Shown one piece after another: positions 43,997 through 54,272 of a stretch of 64,000 bases of DNA. The notes beneath the pieces are model-generated. The model was not told the origin of the DNA, ran no database searches, and saw only the letters and a list, made by a program, of their open reading frames with translations. Each line of letters starts with the position of its first letter. The stretch's first letter is position 1. Made by a program: the position numbers and the translations under genes. Source of the stretch: Prauserella cavernicola (GTDB taxonomy: Bacteria > Actinomycetota > Actinomycetes > Mycobacteriales > Pseudonocardiaceae); NCBI RefSeq assembly GCF_016595675.1, contig NZ_JAENJH010000005.1, positions 124,001 to 188,000 on the forward strand, read 5' to 3'.

Positions 43997-46156
43997 TCAG
44001 GACTTTTCCAGGAACTCCGCTCGGTCCGCGTCCACGACGTCGGCGAGCAGGCGCGCCAGTCCGGGATGCTCGCCGAGGCCGGGATCGGAGCCCACGACCT
44101 CCTGCGCGACGACGCGCGCCTGCTCGATCACGGCCTCGTCCTCCAGCAGCGAGAGCAGCTTGAGACCCGAACGCTTGCCGGACTGCGCAGCGCCGAGGAT
44201 GTCGCCTTCCCTGCGCAGCTCTAGATCCAGCTTGGAGAGCTCGAATCCGTCGAGCGTCGACTCCACGGCACCGAGCCGGGCCCGCGTGCTGGTGCCGTCG
44301 AGCGCTTCCGTCACGAGCAGGCACAGCCCCGGCACGGAACCCCGGCCGACCCGACCGCGCAGCTGGTGCAGCTGGCTCACGCCGAACCGGTCGGCATCCA
44401 TGATCATCATGACCGTCGAGTTGGGCACGTTCACGCCGACCTCGATCACGGTGGTGGCCACGAGCACGTCCACCTTGCCCGCGGCGAACGCACGCATCAC
44501 GGCGTCCTTGTCGTCGCTGGGAAGGCGGCCGTGCAGCACACCGATGCGCAGGCCCTTCAACGGTCCGTCGGCCAGCTGTGGCGCCAGGTCCAGCACGGCG
44601 ATCGGGGGACGTTTGTCGCTCTTGTCCGACGGCGGCTCGTCGCCGATGCGCGGGCACACGATGTAGGCCTGGTGGCCCTTGCCGACCTCCTCGGCGACGC
44701 GCCGCCACGCCCGGTCGAGCCACGCGGGCTTCTCCGCGACGGGCACCACGCTGGTCGAGATCGGCGAGCGCCCCGCGGGCAGCTCACGCAGCGACGAGGT
44801 CTCCAGATCGCCGTACACGGTCATCGCGACGGTCCTCGGGATCGGCGTCGCCGTCATCACCAGCACGTGCGGGCTCGTCGAGTCGGCGCCGCGCGAACGC
44901 AGCGCGTCGCGCTGTTCGACACCGAACCGGTGCTGCTCGTCCACCACGACGAACCCGAGGTCGGCGAACGACACGTGGTCCTGGATCAGCGCGTGCGTGC
45001 CCACGACGATCCCGGCTGCGCCGCTCGCGGTGTCCAGTAGCGCCTGCTTGCGTTCCTTCGCCGACATCGACCCGGTGAGCAGCGTGATCCTGGTGGCGTT
45101 GTCCGCGGCACCGAGCTCGCCCGCCTGGCCCAGTTCGCCGAGCATCTCTCGCAGCGAGCGCGCGTGCTGCGCGGCCAGCACCTCGGTGGGCGCCAGCATG
45201 GCGGCCTGCCTGCCCGCGTCGACGGCCTGCAGCATCGCCCGCAGCGCCACGATCGTCTTGCCACTGCCGACCTCGCCCTGCAGCAGCCGGTTCATCGGGT
45301 GCTCGGTCGCGAGGTCCGCGGCGATGGCCTCGCCGACCTGCCGCTGCCCCTCGGTGAGCTGGAACGGCAGCTTCTCGTCGAACGCCGCCGCGATGCCACC
45401 GGGCTTCGACGGACACGATGGAGCGGGCCGCGACACCGCGGAATGCCTGCGCTGCGCGAAGATCAGCTGCACCGCCATCGCCTCGTCCCACTTGAGGCGC
45501 TCGCGCGCGGCGTCGAGCCGCTCCCAGCTCTCCGGCCGGTGGATCTGGGTCAGCGCGTCGTGCAGCCCGTCGAGGCCGTGCCGTTCCCGAAGCCCTGGTG
45601 GCAGCGGGTCGTCGACGGGTTCCAGGGTGTCGAGCACCTGGCGCACCGCGCGGCCGATCGTCCACGACTGCACGCCCGCGGCCGCCGGGTACACGGGGAT
45701 GATCTGGGCGAGGAAGCTGTCCATCGCGCTGGACTCGTCGCCGTCGGGATCGATGAGCTCGTACTCGGGGTTGGCCAGCTGCAGCGTGGTGCGAAACGCC
45801 GTGACCTTGCCCGCGAACAGCCCGGTGCGGCCGGGCCGCAGCTCGCGCTCGCGCCACACCTGGTTGCCGAAGAACGCGCACGAGATCCGGCGCTGGCCGT
45901 CGGTGATGGTGACCTCGAGAATCGAACCCTTGCGCTGGCGCATCGGCTTCTTCGTGGCGCCCTCGACCCTCGCGAGCACCGTGGCGTGCTCGCCGATCTC
46001 CAGCCCCGCGATGTCGGTGAGCTCGCCCCGCCTGGCGTAGCGGCGCGGGTAGTGCCGGAGCAGCTCGGCGACGTTGCCGATGCCGAGGGAGCCGTCGAGC
46101 GCCTTCGCGGTCTTGGCCCCGAGCACCCTGTCCAGGCCGTCGGTCAGCTCAGTCAT
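43997..46156 (-). CDS. recG: ATP-dependent DNA helicase RecG
   Basis: A 719-residue helicase that remodels stalled forks and Holliday junctions. The N-terminal wedge (OB fold) covers about 1-200 (RYARRGELTDIAGLEIGEHA). Helicase motifs are LLQGEVGSGKTIVALRAM (motif I), LTGSMSAKERK, VVDEQHRFGVEQRDAL (DEQH box), VMTATPIPRTVAMTVYGD and HGRLPSDDKDAVMRAF, with VGRGSVPGLCLLV near the end. ATG 46156 starts 4 bp after the DAK2 gene's stop; an upstream GTG is less likely. The order rpmB, DAK2 gene, recG is shared with mycobacteria. Confidence 0.96.
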   Translation of the reverse strand: MTELTDGLDRVLGAKTAKALDGSLGIGNVAELLRHYPRRYARRGELTDIAGLEIGEHATVLARVEGATKKPMRQRKGSILEVTITDGQRRISCAFFGNQVWRERELRPGRTGLFAGKVTAFRTTLQLANPEYELIDPDGDESSAMDSFLAQIIPVYPAAAGVQSWTIGRAVRQVLDTLEPVDDPLPPGLRERHGLDGLHDALTQIHRPESWERLDAARERLKWDEAMAVQLIFAQRRHSAVSRPAPSCPSKPGGIAAAFDEKLPFQLTEGQRQVGEAIAADLATEHPMNRLLQGEVGSGKTIVALRAMLQAVDAGRQAAMLAPTEVLAAQHARSLREMLGELGQAGELGAADNATRITLLTGSMSAKERKQALLDTASGAAGIVVGTHALIQDHVSFADLGFVVVDEQHRFGVEQRDALRSRGADSTSPHVLVMTATPIPRTVAMTVYGDLETSSLRELPAGRSPISTSVVPVAEKPAWLDRAWRRVAEEVGKGHQAYIVCPRIGDEPPSDKSDKRPPIAVLDLAPQLADGPLKGLRIGVLHGRLPSDDKDAVMRAFAAGKVDVLVATTVIEVGVNVPNSTVMMIMDADRFGVSQLHQLRGRVGRGSVPGLCLLVTEALDGTSTRARLGAVESTLDGFELSKLDLELRREGDILGAAQSGKRSGLKLLSLLEDEAVIEQARVVAQEVVGSDPGLGEHPGLARLLADVVDADRAEFLEKS

Positions 46157-46160
46157 CGGT

Positions 46161-47726
46161 TCACTCAACACCCATCAGCAGCAGCGCGTCCGTCTGTCCA
46201 CCGGAATAGCACACCAGTTCGACTTCGGGGTGTGCGGCACGCAGGTGGGCCGCGATCGCGTCCTCGAGCCCGTCGGGCGCGCCGGCCCCGGTGAGCACGG
46301 TGACGAGTTCGCCGCCCACCACCAGCATCCGCTCCAGCACGGCGATGGCGGCGGCCTCGACGCCCTCGCGCCCGATGAGCACCACCTCGCCGTCGACGAG
46401 GCCGACCAGGTCTCCGGCCTGTGCCCGGCCGACCCAGGTGATGGACTCCTCGCTCGCCACCACGAGGTCGCCGCGGCGGGTGGCCGCCGCGGCCTCGGCC
46501 ATCCCGACCACGTCGGCTCCCGCCCTGCGGTCGGCGTCGTGCACGGCCAGCGCCGCGAGCACCTGCACCGGCGAGGCGCACGGCACCACCACGACGTCAC
46601 GGTCCTCCAGCATCACGTGCCCGGCGATCCGTTCGGCGGCCGCCGTGAGGTCGACGCCGCCGGGCAGCACGGTGACGTGGCTCGCGGCGGTCTCGGTGAC
46701 CAGTCCGAGCAGCTCCTCCGCGCTCGGCTCGCCGTCGACGGGCACCGCCAGCACGGGAACACCCTCGTCGGCGACCAGCGCCGCCAGCCCCTCGCCGCGC
46801 ACCACCGCGACGACCGCGCGATCACCTCGCACCGAGCTGGTCTCGACGGGAGGCGGGGTCATCAGCGGCTCGACGCGGACGCGGTGTGGCCTGCCGTGGG
46901 TGAGACCGGCCTCGATGGCGGCGCCGATGTCGGCGCAGTGGACGTGCACGGCGTGGTTGCCCGCACCGTCGCCCGCCACAGTGACGCTGTCGCCGAGTCC
47001 GGACAGCGTCCTGCGCAGGGCGGGCAGTGCGGCGTCGTCGACGTCGGCGAGCAGGTACATGACCTCCCACGCACGCGGCGCGGGCGTGGGAGCCGCGGGC
47101 ATCGACAGCGCCCGCTCGGGCTCGCTCGTGCCCGAGACCACGCCCACGAGTGCGTCGAGCACGGCCACCAGACCGCGGCCGCCCGCGTCCACCACCCCGG
47201 CCACGGCGAGCGCGGCGAGCTGGTTCGGTGTCTCCTCCAGTGCGTCGGCGGCCGCCTTCGCCGCGGTGGTCGCGACCTCGGCGGGCGAGCCGTCGTCCAC
47301 CGCCGTGGCGACGGCGTGCAGCACGCTGAGCATCGTGCCCGCGACGGGCCTGGCGACGGCGTCGGTGGCGAGTGCGTCGGCACGTTTGAGCGCGGAGGCC
47401 AGCCCGGGCCCGTCGAGCTCGGCGGTCTCGCCCGCCGACTCCGCGAGCCCGCGCAGGACCTGCGAGATGATCACGCCCGAGTTGCCGCGCGCCGCGGCCA
47501 CGGCGCCGCGCGCGAGCAGGCCCAGTGCCTCGCCCGCGCCGCTGACCTCGGGTCGCTCCGTCAGCTCCGCCTGCGCGGCGGTGAGCGTGTACAGCAGGTT
47601 CGAGCCCGTGTCGGAGTCGGCGACCGGGTAGACGTTGATGCCGTCGATGTCCGCGCGCAGCGCCGAGAGGCTGCGGACGCAGGCGCCTGCCCACGCCCGC
47701 ACAGCCACCGCGTCCAAGGCCCGCAC
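46161..47726 (-). CDS. DAK2-domain (FakA-like) protein
   Basis: A 521-residue protein with an N-terminal DAK2/DhaL-type ATP-binding domain ([21 protein letters not shown] near residues 28-48, then [18 protein letters not shown]) and a long C-terminal FakA-like region (VIVLNAD-type strands such as [11 protein letters not shown] and [17 protein letters not shown]). Firmicute FakA phosphorylates fatty acids with FakB; a FakB partner is not in this window. GTG 47726 is preceded by GGAGGATAC. It runs divergently from rpmB, and recG follows at 4 bp. Actinobacterial members lack a proven substrate. Confidence 0.88.
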   Translation of the reverse strand: MRALDAVAVRAWAGACVRSLSALRADIDGINVYPVADSDTGSNLLYTLTAAQAELTERPEVSGAGEALGLLARGAVAAARGNSGVIISQVLRGLAESAGETAELDGPGLASALKRADALATDAVARPVAGTMLSVLHAVATAVDDGSPAEVATTAAKAAADALEETPNQLAALAVAGVVDAGGRGLVAVLDALVGVVSGTSEPERALSMPAAPTPAPRAWEVMYLLADVDDAALPALRRTLSGLGDSVTVAGDGAGNHAVHVHCADIGAAIEAGLTHGRPHRVRVEPLMTPPPVETSSVRGDRAVVAVVRGEGLAALVADEGVPVLAVPVDGEPSAEELLGLVTETAASHVTVLPGGVDLTAAAERIAGHVMLEDRDVVVVPCASPVQVLAALAVHDADRRAGADVVGMAEAAAATRRGDLVVASEESITWVGRAQAGDLVGLVDGEVVLIGREGVEAAAIAVLERMLVVGGELVTVLTGAGAPDGLEDAIAAHLRAAHPEVELVCYSGGQTDALLLMGVE

Positions 47727-47874
47727 CGCGTATCCTCCGTGCTGGTTTCGAAGGGGTCGCCGCGAGCGTATCGACCCGGCGGCGGCCGCCGGGAGCGCAC
47801 CGGTTACGCTTGTCGAGTTGCCCGGCTTTCGCTGGGCGGATTTTGTTGACCTATTTCTTCGAGGAGTGTTCGAC

Positions 47875-48066
47875 GTGGCTGCCGTGTGCGACGTCTGTGG
47901 CAAGGGGCCGGGCTTCGGCAAGTCGGTCTCGCACTCTCACCGGCGTACCAACCGCCGGTGGAACCCGAACATCCAGACCGTGCACGCCAAGATCGGGCTT
48001 TCCCAGAAGAAGCGCCTGAACGTGTGCACCTCCTGCCTCAAGGCGGGCAAGGTCGTTCGGGGCTGA
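47875..48066 (+). CDS. rpmB: 50S ribosomal protein L28
   Basis: A 63-residue ribosomal protein beginning [20 protein letters not shown], with [20 protein letters not shown] and [13 protein letters not shown]. The two CxxC pairs form a zinc site, so it is the C+ form. GTG 47875 has GAGGAG upstream at 8 nt. It is divergent from the DAK2 gene, as in related genomes, and ends 16 bp before a strong terminator hairpin. Confidence 0.96.
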   Translation: MAAVCDVCGKGPGFGKSVSHSHRRTNRRWNPNIQTVHAKIGLSQKKRLNVCTSCLKAGKVVRG

Positions 48067-48082
48067 CCCCAGAGTCTTTGCC

Positions 48083-48120
48083 ACAACGGCCCGGTGACCT
48101 TCTGGTCGCCGGGCCGTTGT
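48083..48120. terminator. bidirectional hairpin terminator between rpmB and ung
   Basis: Seventeen-bp arms (left ACAACGGCCCGGTGACC, right GGTCGCCGGGCCGTTGT, one G-T wobble) surround a TTCT loop. The hairpin sits between the convergent stops of rpmB (48066) and ung (48142) and has A/T-rich ends on both sides. It therefore probably terminates both transcripts. Confidence 0.8.
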
Positions 48121-48141
48121 CATGTTCGGGTCATGGTCCGC

Positions 48142-48819
48142 CTACGGCAGCTTCCAGTCGATCGGCTCGGCGCCCTGCTGTTGCAGTAGCTCGTTGACGC
48201 GGCTGAACGGACGGGAGCCGAAGAAGCCGTTGTGCGCCGAGAGCGGGCTCGGGTGCACCGACTCGACGCACGGAATGGCGCCGAGCAACGGCTTGAGCCT
48301 GCGCGCGTTGCTGCCCCAGAGGATCGCCACCATCGGCTCCTCGCGCGCGGCGAGTGCCTTGATGGCCTGCTCGGTGATGTCCTCCCAGCCCTTGCCCTGG
48401 TGGGAGTTCGGCTTGCCGGGCTGCACCGTGAGCGCCCTGTTGAGCAGCAGCACACCCTGCTCTGTCCACGGCGTCAGGTCGCCGTTGGAGGGCGGCGGGT
48501 GGCCCAGGTCCTCGCAGTACTCGCGGTAGATGTTGATGAGGCTCTTCGGCAACGGCCGGACCTCCGGCGCCACGGCGAAGCACAGGCCGATCGGGTGGCC
48601 GGGCGTCGGGTACGGGTCCTGGCCGACGATGAGCACGCGCACGCCGTCGAACGGCTGCTGGAACGCGCGCAGGATGTGATCGCCGGAGGGCAGGTACTTG
48701 CGGCCCTGGGCGACCTCCTCGCGCAGGAACTCGCCCATCGCGGTGATCTTGGCCTCGACCGGGGCGAGTGCGCTCGCCCAGCCCGGTTCGATGATCTCGT
48801 GCAGCGCTCGTCCGGTCAC
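48142..48819 (-). CDS. ung: uracil-DNA glycosylase (family 1)
   Basis: A 225-residue enzyme that removes uracil from DNA. The water-activating loop [18 protein letters not shown] carries the catalytic Asp, and the leucine intercalation loop is [18 protein letters not shown] with the second catalytic His. [20 protein letters not shown] is conserved. GTG 48819 gives a normal length. The gene is last in a minus-strand series after thiL, the GNAT gene and carbonic anhydrase. Confidence 0.97.
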   Translation of the reverse strand: MTGRALHEIIEPGWASALAPVEAKITAMGEFLREEVAQGRKYLPSGDHILRAFQQPFDGVRVLIVGQDPYPTPGHPIGLCFAVAPEVRPLPKSLINIYREYCEDLGHPPPSNGDLTPWTEQGVLLLNRALTVQPGKPNSHQGKGWEDITEQAIKALAAREEPMVAILWGSNARRLKPLLGAIPCVESVHPSPLSAHNGFFGSRPFSRVNELLQQQGAEPIDWKLP

Positions 48820-48839
48820 GGCACGCAACCCTAGCGGGC

Positions 48840-49361
48840 TCAGTCCAGGCGCCTCAGTTCGGCACGGAACCGCTTGGCCCGCTCCACGTAGCTGTTCACC
48901 ACACGCGCGATCTTGTCCGGACCGAACGAGGTGTTGGGCCGCGTCTTCGCCGGAACACCCAGTGCGATGTGCCCCGCGGGAACGTGGCCGTTGTACGAGA
49001 CCACGGCACCGGCCCCGACCATCGCGCCGTCCTCGACCACAGTGCCGTTGAGCACCACCGAACCCGACGCGATGAGGCAGCCCGTGCCGATCCGCGCGCC
49101 CTCGACGTGCACCGCGTGCCCGATGGCCGAGTCGGCGCCGAGGATCGTCGGGTCCTTGCGCGTGCAGTGCACCACGCAGCCGTCCTGGATGTTGGAGCGC
49201 TCCCCCAGCTCGATGTAGCCGTTGTCGCCCCGCAGCACGGTCTGCGGCCACACCGAGGCGAACGCGCCGATCCGCACGTCACCGATCACGGTGGCGTCGG
49301 GGTGCACGTAGGCGTCGGAGTGGATCGTGGGCTCGAGCTCACCGAGTGCGTAGATCGCCAT
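48840..49361 (-). CDS. gamma-carbonic anhydrase-like protein
   Basis: A 173-residue left-handed beta-helix protein with hexapeptide repeats ([21 protein letters not shown] and onward). Three zinc-ligand histidines appear in VVHCTRK and IGHAVHVEG, and the RGD and NIQDG motifs are those of the gamma class. ATG 49361. The terminal helix ([19 protein letters not shown]) supports trimer packing. Family members include active anhydrases and PaaY-like thioesterases; the conserved ligands do not decide between them. It lies 20 bp before ung and 7 bp after the GNAT gene. Confidence 0.92.
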   Translation of the reverse strand: MAIYALGELEPTIHSDAYVHPDATVIGDVRIGAFASVWPQTVLRGDNGYIELGERSNIQDGCVVHCTRKDPTILGADSAIGHAVHVEGARIGTGCLIASGSVVLNGTVVEDGAMVGAGAVVSYNGHVPAGHIALGVPAKTRPNTSFGPDKIARVVNSYVERAKRFRAELRRLD

Positions 49362-49368
49362 GGGGTCG

Positions 49369-49848
49369 CTAGCTCTCCTTCAGTTCCTTCGCGAGGTACA
49401 CGCTCTCCGGCTCGTCGCGGTAGACGCCGAAACCGGGGATGTCGCCGTAGCCCGAGGAACGGTACAGCGCGATCGCCTCCGGCTGTTCGGTGCCGGTCTC
49501 GAGCACCGCGCGCCTGCGACCGGCGGCGAGAGCGGTGCGCTCCAGTTCCGCGAGCAGCGCGCGGGCGAAGCCCTTGCCGCGTTCGGTGTCCAGCACGAAC
49601 ATCCGTTTGAGCTCGGCGTCGCCCGGCCGGAACGTGGGCTCGGGTCCGTCGTGCGCCCGCCAGCCGCCGCACGCCACGGCGACGCCCGCGAGGTAGCCGA
49701 CCAGGAACAGGCCGCGCGGCGGCGCGAACTCCCTCGGCGCGACCGGAGTCACGTCGGGATCGCCGTAGCGCGTGACGTACTCCTGCTGCACGAGGTCGAT
49801 CAGCTTCACCGCGTCCGGGTGATCGAACGGCACTACTCGAATGTCCAC
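49369..49848 (-). CDS. GNAT-family N-acetyltransferase
   Basis: A 159-residue acetyltransferase. The acetyl-CoA binding A motif is ELKRMFVLDTERGKGFARAL (R-x-x-G-x-G-type loop) followed by AIALYRSSGYGDIPGFGVY, the B motif. GTG 49848 begins MDIRVVPFDHPDA; a long upstream frame is an artefact of thiL. It follows thiL by 17 bp and precedes carbonic anhydrase by 7 bp. The acyl acceptor is unknown. Confidence 0.85.
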   Translation of the reverse strand: MDIRVVPFDHPDAVKLIDLVQQEYVTRYGDPDVTPVAPREFAPPRGLFLVGYLAGVAVACGGWRAHDGPEPTFRPGDAELKRMFVLDTERGKGFARALLAELERTALAAGRRRAVLETGTEQPEAIALYRSSGYGDIPGFGVYRDEPESVYLAKELKES

Positions 49849-49865
49849 GCCGCCATGAAACCCGA

Positions 49866-50858
49866 TCAGCGCCAGTGCTCCCAACCGCTTTCGTGCTCGT
49901 ACGGTTTGCCGTCCACGGTGAGCCCGGTGTCGGGCAGCAGCACGGTGCCGATGCGCAGCCAGCCCTCCGGCAGGTCGGTGAACGAGGGGAACGTCGCGGC
50001 GAGCGCGTGGTCCTCGCCGCCGGTGAGCACCCAGTGCAGCGGGTCGGCGCCGAGCGCGGTGCCGACGTCGGTGAGCTTGCGGCCGACGTCGAGGCGGTCG
50101 GTGTGCACGTCGATGCCGACGCCGGACTCCTCGGCGAGGTGGCCGAGGTCGGCGAGCAGGCCGTCGGAGACGTCGATCATCGACGTGGCGCCCGCCAGCG
50201 CGGCCGCGGGTCCCGCGGCGTAGGGCGGCTCGGGGAAGCGCTGCGCGTTGACCACGCCCACCGGCGACCGGAAGCCCCTGCCCAGCACGGCGAGCCCCGC
50301 CGCGGCCCAGCCGAGCCGTCCGCACACGGCCACGATGTCGCCGGGCCGCGCGCCGGACCTCGTCACGGGAGGCCGGCCGCCGAGGTCGCCCAGCGCCGTG
50401 ACACTGATCACCAACTGCTCCGAGCGCACCATGTCGCCGCCGACCAGGCCCACACGTGCGCGGCCCGCCTCCGCGGCAACGCCGTCCATGAGCTCGGTGA
50501 TCACCGCGGTCTTCTGGTCGGGAGGGCAAGCGATCCCGACCACGACGGAGGTCGGTACGGCTCCCATCGCCGCGATGTCCGCCAGGTTCACGGCGACGGC
50601 CTTGTGCCCGACCTGCTCTGGAGTGGACCAGTCCAACCGGAAGTGCACGCCGTGCACCAGCACGTCCGTCGACACCACGACCCTGCCGTCGGGCGCGGCG
50701 ACGACGGCCGCGTCGTCGCCGGGCCCGAGCAGCGTCGTCGACGGCTGGGTGCGGTTCGCGGTGACCGCGCGGATCAGGCCGAACTCGCCGACCGAGGCCA
50801 CGGTGTCGCCCGCGCCACCCGCGGCGTGTCCGGTCACTGGTCTGTCCTCCACTGTCAC
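49866..50858 (-). CDS. thiL: thiamine-monophosphate kinase
   Basis: A 330-residue kinase converting thiamine monophosphate to the active diphosphate. LGPGDDAAVVAAPDGRVVVS holds the metal-binding Asp pair, VHGVHFRLDWSTPEQVGHKA and VNLADIAAMGAVP are typical, then GGDMVRS and SMIDVSDGLLADLGHLAEES. The closing VLTGGEDHALAATFP is conserved. GTG 50858 was kept; an in-frame GTG 50852 is possible. It heads a minus-strand group with the GNAT gene, carbonic anhydrase and ung. Confidence 0.95.
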   Translation of the reverse strand: MTVEDRPVTGHAAGGAGDTVASVGEFGLIRAVTANRTQPSTTLLGPGDDAAVVAAPDGRVVVSTDVLVHGVHFRLDWSTPEQVGHKAVAVNLADIAAMGAVPTSVVVGIACPPDQKTAVITELMDGVAAEAGRARVGLVGGDMVRSEQLVISVTALGDLGGRPPVTRSGARPGDIVAVCGRLGWAAAGLAVLGRGFRSPVGVVNAQRFPEPPYAAGPAAALAGATSMIDVSDGLLADLGHLAEESGVGIDVHTDRLDVGRKLTDVGTALGADPLHWVLTGGEDHALAATFPSFTDLPEGWLRIGTVLLPDTGLTVDGKPYEHESGWEHWR

Positions 50859-50970
50859 CTCCGGTGTAGCCCGAGACTCATTGGATGTCCGATCGTTGTC
50901 CCGTTGGGGTACGTTGCTTCAACGTTCCTATCTTGAGCTTGCCGAACCCATCCAGACGAAGGGGCGCGCC

Positions 50971-51204
50971 GTGGTCCACGCATACATCCTCATCCAGACC
51001 GAGGTAGGCAAGGCAGCCTCCGTCGCGGCCGAGATCGCCGGGATCCCCGGCGTCACGAGCTCGGAGGATGTCACCGGTCCCTATGACGTCATCGTCCGCG
51101 CCGAGGCCGACAACGTCGACCAGCTCGGCCAGCTGGTGGTCGCGAGGGTGCAGAACGTGGAGGGCATCACGCGGACGCTGACCTGTCCCGTGGTCCACCT
51201 GTAG
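50971..51204 (+). CDS. stand-alone AsnC/Lrp ligand-binding (RAM) domain protein
   Basis: A 77-residue protein consisting only of the RAM domain: VHAYILIQTEVGKAASVAAE, GVTSSEDVTGPYDVIVRAEA and VARVQNVEGITRTLTCPVV. No helix-turn-helix precedes it; GTG 50971 has AAGGGGCG upstream. Such single-domain proteins bind amino acids or modulate Lrp-type partners by co-assembly. It is upstream of the DUF3515 gene by 21 bp and divergent from thiL. Confidence 0.9.
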   Translation: MVHAYILIQTEVGKAASVAAEIAGIPGVTSSEDVTGPYDVIVRAEADNVDQLGQLVVARVQNVEGITRTLTCPVVHL

Positions 51205-51225
51205 GCCTGTGCTGTAGTTGGGGGC

Positions 51226-51759
51226 GTGACCGACGCAGGTGGACCTCCCCGGGTGTTGATCGTCGTCGCCGCCGTGCTCGCGGCGGCACTCGCGGCCGTG
51301 GTGGCCGTCCTGGGCCTGACGTCCTCCGGCGAGGAGGAACCCGGCACCGGCCCGCTGCCCCTCGTGTCGATCCCCGCACCTAAGTCCGGCTCCGCCGACT
51401 GCCGGTCACTGATCGAGGCGGCGCCCGCCGAGCTGGAGTCCTCCGGCGAGACGCTGGAGCGGCGCGAGCTCGCCGAGCCCGCTCCCCCGGCGACCGTCGC
51501 GTGGGGCGAGGGCGATCCCGTGGTGCTGCGCTGCGGGCTCGACCGCCCGCCGGAGCTGAGCCCGACGTCGTCGCTGCGCCAGATCAACGGCGTCCAATGG
51601 CTGGACGTGCCCGGCGAGGGCGCGGCCACCTGGTACGTCGTGGACCGCGCCACCTACCTGGCGCTCACCGTGCCCGCCGGATCGGGCACGGGCCCGCTGC
51701 AGCAGATCTCGGACACCGTCGCGGGCGCGCTGCCCGCGACGGAGGTCCGGACCAACTAG
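51226..51759 (+). CDS. DUF3515 membrane-anchored protein
   Basis: A 177-residue protein with one N-terminal membrane helix ([20 protein letters not shown]) and an extracytoplasmic domain. Two cysteines ([15 protein letters not shown] and LRCGLDRP) probably form a disulfide, and [20 protein letters not shown] is a DUF3515 hallmark. The function is unknown. The position next to ddl is shared with mycobacteria, where the equivalent is Rv2980. Its stop overlaps the ddl stop by 4 nt, tail to tail. Confidence 0.88.
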   Translation: MTDAGGPPRVLIVVAAVLAAALAAVVAVLGLTSSGEEEPGTGPLPLVSIPAPKSGSADCRSLIEAAPAELESSGETLERRELAEPAPPATVAWGEGDPVVLRCGLDRPPELSPTSSLRQINGVQWLDVPGEGAATWYVVDRATYLALTVPAGSGTGPLQQISDTVAGALPATEVRTN

Positions 51760-52853
51760 CGCAGGCCGGTGCCACGCGCGAGCGCGGTCTCCACCAGCGT
51801 CTCGAGCAACCTCGGGTAGTCGACGCCGGTGACCGTCCACATCTTCGGGTAGGCCGAGGTGGAGGTGAATCCGGGCATCGTGTTGACCTCGTTGATGGTC
51901 AGCTCGCCGTCCTCGCCGACGAAGAAGTCCACGCGGGCGAGGCCCTGGCAGTCGAGCGCGGCGAACGCGCGCACCGCGGCCGCCCGCAGCCGCTCTGTCA
52001 CGGAGTCGTCGAGCTTCGCGGGAATGTCGAGCTCGGCGGCCTCGCCCAGGTACTTGGTCTCGAAGTCGTACCAGGCGTCCTCGGCCTCGGCGAGCACCCT
52101 GATCTCGGCGGGCAGCGAGGCTTCCACGCGCCCGTCGGGGAACTCCAGCACGCCGCACTCGACCTCGCGGCCCACGACCGCGGCCTCCACGAGCACCTTG
52201 GGGTCGGTCTGCCTGGCGAGCGCGATGGCCTCGTCCAGCTGCGACCAGTCGGTGACCTTGGTGATCCCGATGGACGAACCCGCCCTCGCCGGCTTGACGA
52301 ACACCGGCAGCCCGAGCCGCTCGCGGTCGGCGTCATCCAGAGTCGACTGTCCACGCCGGACCGTCGCGTAGGTGCCGACCGGCAGGTCCTCCGCGGCGAG
52401 GAGCTTCTTGGCGAACTCCTTGTCCATCGCGGCGGCGCTGGCCAGCACACCGGCTCCCACGTAGGGGATGTCGGCGAGCTCGAGCAGTCCCTGGATGGTC
52501 CCGTCCTCGCCGAAGGCCCCGTGCAGCACGGGGAACACGACGTCGACGCCGCTGAGGACCTCGCTCTCGCTGCCGGGTTCCAGGCTCACCACGCCCTGCG
52601 AGGTGGGGTCTCCCGCCAGCACGAGCGCCTTGCCGTCCTCGACGGCAGGCAGGCGCGTGCCCTCGATCCGCAGCGCCTGCGGGTCATTCGTGCCCAGCAC
52701 CCAGCCACCGGCCTCGGTGATGCCGATGGGGACGATCTCGAACCGGTCGGGATCGAGGTTCGCCAGCACGCTGCCTGCCGATACGCAGGAAATGGTGTGC
52801 TCGGTGCTGCGGCCGCCGAATACGACGGCCACTCGCGTCTTGCGGCTACTCAT
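51756..52853 (-). CDS. ddl: D-alanine--D-alanine ligase
   Basis: A 365-residue ATP-grasp ligase making the D-Ala-D-Ala dipeptide for peptidoglycan; it is the target of cycloserine. [22 protein letters not shown] is the N-terminal signature (HTIS replaces the usual HEVS), [17 protein letters not shown] is the dipeptide-site loop, [10 protein letters not shown] and [17 protein letters not shown] are ATP-grasp segments, and [21 protein letters not shown] is the metal site. ATG 52853. An ending QGLARVDFF gives normal order. It is the usual D-Ala type. Confidence 0.96.
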   Translation of the reverse strand: MSSRKTRVAVVFGGRSTEHTISCVSAGSVLANLDPDRFEIVPIGITEAGGWVLGTNDPQALRIEGTRLPAVEDGKALVLAGDPTSQGVVSLEPGSESEVLSGVDVVFPVLHGAFGEDGTIQGLLELADIPYVGAGVLASAAAMDKEFAKKLLAAEDLPVGTYATVRRGQSTLDDADRERLGLPVFVKPARAGSSIGITKVTDWSQLDEAIALARQTDPKVLVEAAVVGREVECGVLEFPDGRVEASLPAEIRVLAEAEDAWYDFETKYLGEAAELDIPAKLDDSVTERLRAAAVRAFAALDCQGLARVDFFVGEDGELTINEVNTMPGFTSTSAYPKMWTVTGVDYPRLLETLVETALARGTGLR

Positions 52854-52864
52854 GGCCGGTCACC

Positions 52865-54247
52865 CTACCGGGGCCGTTGACGCAGGAGGTCGACGAGCAC
52901 CCACAGCGACTCCTGCAGCCCCTCGCGGGAGCAGCCCGCGTAACCGACGGCGACGCCGTAGACGGTGGGGGTGCGGGCGAAGTGCCTGCCGAGTCCGTCG
53001 AGCAGCACACCACGCCGTTTGCCCGCGCTCACGCGCTCGCGTTCGTCCTCCTGCGTCGGCAGTGGCACGACCAGGTGCGCGCCCGCGTCGTCGCCGAGCA
53101 CGGGAACGCCCGCCTTCTTGAACGCCCCCACGAGCATCGTCCTTCGCTCGGAGAGTTCCCGGCGCAGCCTGCGCAGGTGCCTGCCGAGGTCGCCGTGGCG
53201 CGCGAGCTCCACGAGCACCCACTGCCCCGCGGGCGAGGGCCGCGTGCCGGTGAGCTCGCGGTAGTCGAGCACCGCGGTGGTCACCGAGGGCGGCGCCACC
53301 ATCCAGCCCGCGCCGAGCGTCGGCGTGAGGATCTTGCTCGTGGTTCCCAGGTGCACCACCACATCGGGGGCCAGCGACGCCAGCAGCGGCAGCGGCGCGA
53401 CGTCGTAGCGGAGCTCACCGTCGTAGTCGTCCTCCACGACGAGGAAGTGCTCCGCACGCGCCCGCTCCACCAGCTCGACGCGGCGCGCCGCGCTCATCCG
53501 GCAGCCCAGCGGGTACTGGTGCGCGGGTGAGCAGTACACGGCGCGAACTCCCGAGGGCAGCGCCTGTGGGCGCAGCCCCTGGCCGTCGATCGGCACACCC
53601 ACCACGCGCACGCCCGCGCGCCGGAAGGCCTGCACAGCACGCTGGTAGCCGGGTTCCTCCACGGCCACGAGGTCGCCCGGCCGCAGCACCGCGCTCGCCA
53701 GTTCCACCACCGCGGCGGTGGTGCCACCGGTCGCCAGCACGGAGTCGGTGCCCGCGTCGAGCCCCCGGTGGCGCAGCAGGTGTTCCGAGATGGCGGCGCG
53801 GTATTCGGTGATGCCGGCCCGGTTGAGGTACGCGGCGGGCGCGGTGTCGGCGGCTGCGCGCCACGCCCTGCGCCACGCGGCGCGGTCGAGCCCGTCGGCC
53901 CACGGCACCCCGGGGGTGAGCATGAGCAGGTTGTCGGGGGCCTCGTCGTTGGTGACGAAGCCCCTGCGCTCCGGCCGCGCGGCGGGCGGCGAGGTGGTGA
54001 CGTAGGTGCCGGAACCGTGCCTGCCGAGGATCCAGCCCTCGGCGTGCAACTGCTCGTAGGCGGCAGAGGTGACGGTCCTGCTCACCCCGAGCCGGTCCGC
54101 GAGCGCCCTCGTGGACGGCAGCCGGTCGCCGCCGCGCAGGTGCCCTGTCGCCGCCGACTCGCGCAGCTTGTCAGCCAGCTGCACGGCGAGCGGAACAGCG
54201 GAGCCCCGATCGAGCGTGACCGGCAACGCGGTATCACCCCGAGTCAA
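52865..54247 (-). CDS. MocR/PdxR-type GntR regulator with aminotransferase domain
   Basis: A 460-residue MocR regulator: a GntR winged helix at about 15-75 (LADKLRESAATGHLRGGDRL then LGVSRTVTSAAYEQLHAEGW) fused to a fold-type-I aminotransferase domain. The PLP Lys is in HLGTTSKILTPTLGAGWM, and VVEDDYDGELRYD carries the PLP-ring Asp. TTG 54247 is supported by GGAGG 6 bp upstream. The divergent neighbour is a PPOX-type protein, matching the PdxR habit of controlling vitamin B6 or a linked gene. A GTGGC-N11-GCCAC dyad lies between them. Confidence 0.9.
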   Translation of the reverse strand: MTRGDTALPVTLDRGSAVPLAVQLADKLRESAATGHLRGGDRLPSTRALADRLGVSRTVTSAAYEQLHAEGWILGRHGSGTYVTTSPPAARPERRGFVTNDEAPDNLLMLTPGVPWADGLDRAAWRRAWRAAADTAPAAYLNRAGITEYRAAISEHLLRHRGLDAGTDSVLATGGTTAAVVELASAVLRPGDLVAVEEPGYQRAVQAFRRAGVRVVGVPIDGQGLRPQALPSGVRAVYCSPAHQYPLGCRMSAARRVELVERARAEHFLVVEDDYDGELRYDVAPLPLLASLAPDVVVHLGTTSKILTPTLGAGWMVAPPSVTTAVLDYRELTGTRPSPAGQWVLVELARHGDLGRHLRRLRRELSERRTMLVGAFKKAGVPVLGDDAGAHLVVPLPTQEDERERVSAGKRRGVLLDGLGRHFARTPTVYGVAVGYAGCSREGLQESLWVLVDLLRQRPR

Positions 54248-54272
54248 AGTGGCCTCCTATACTTCCGCAACT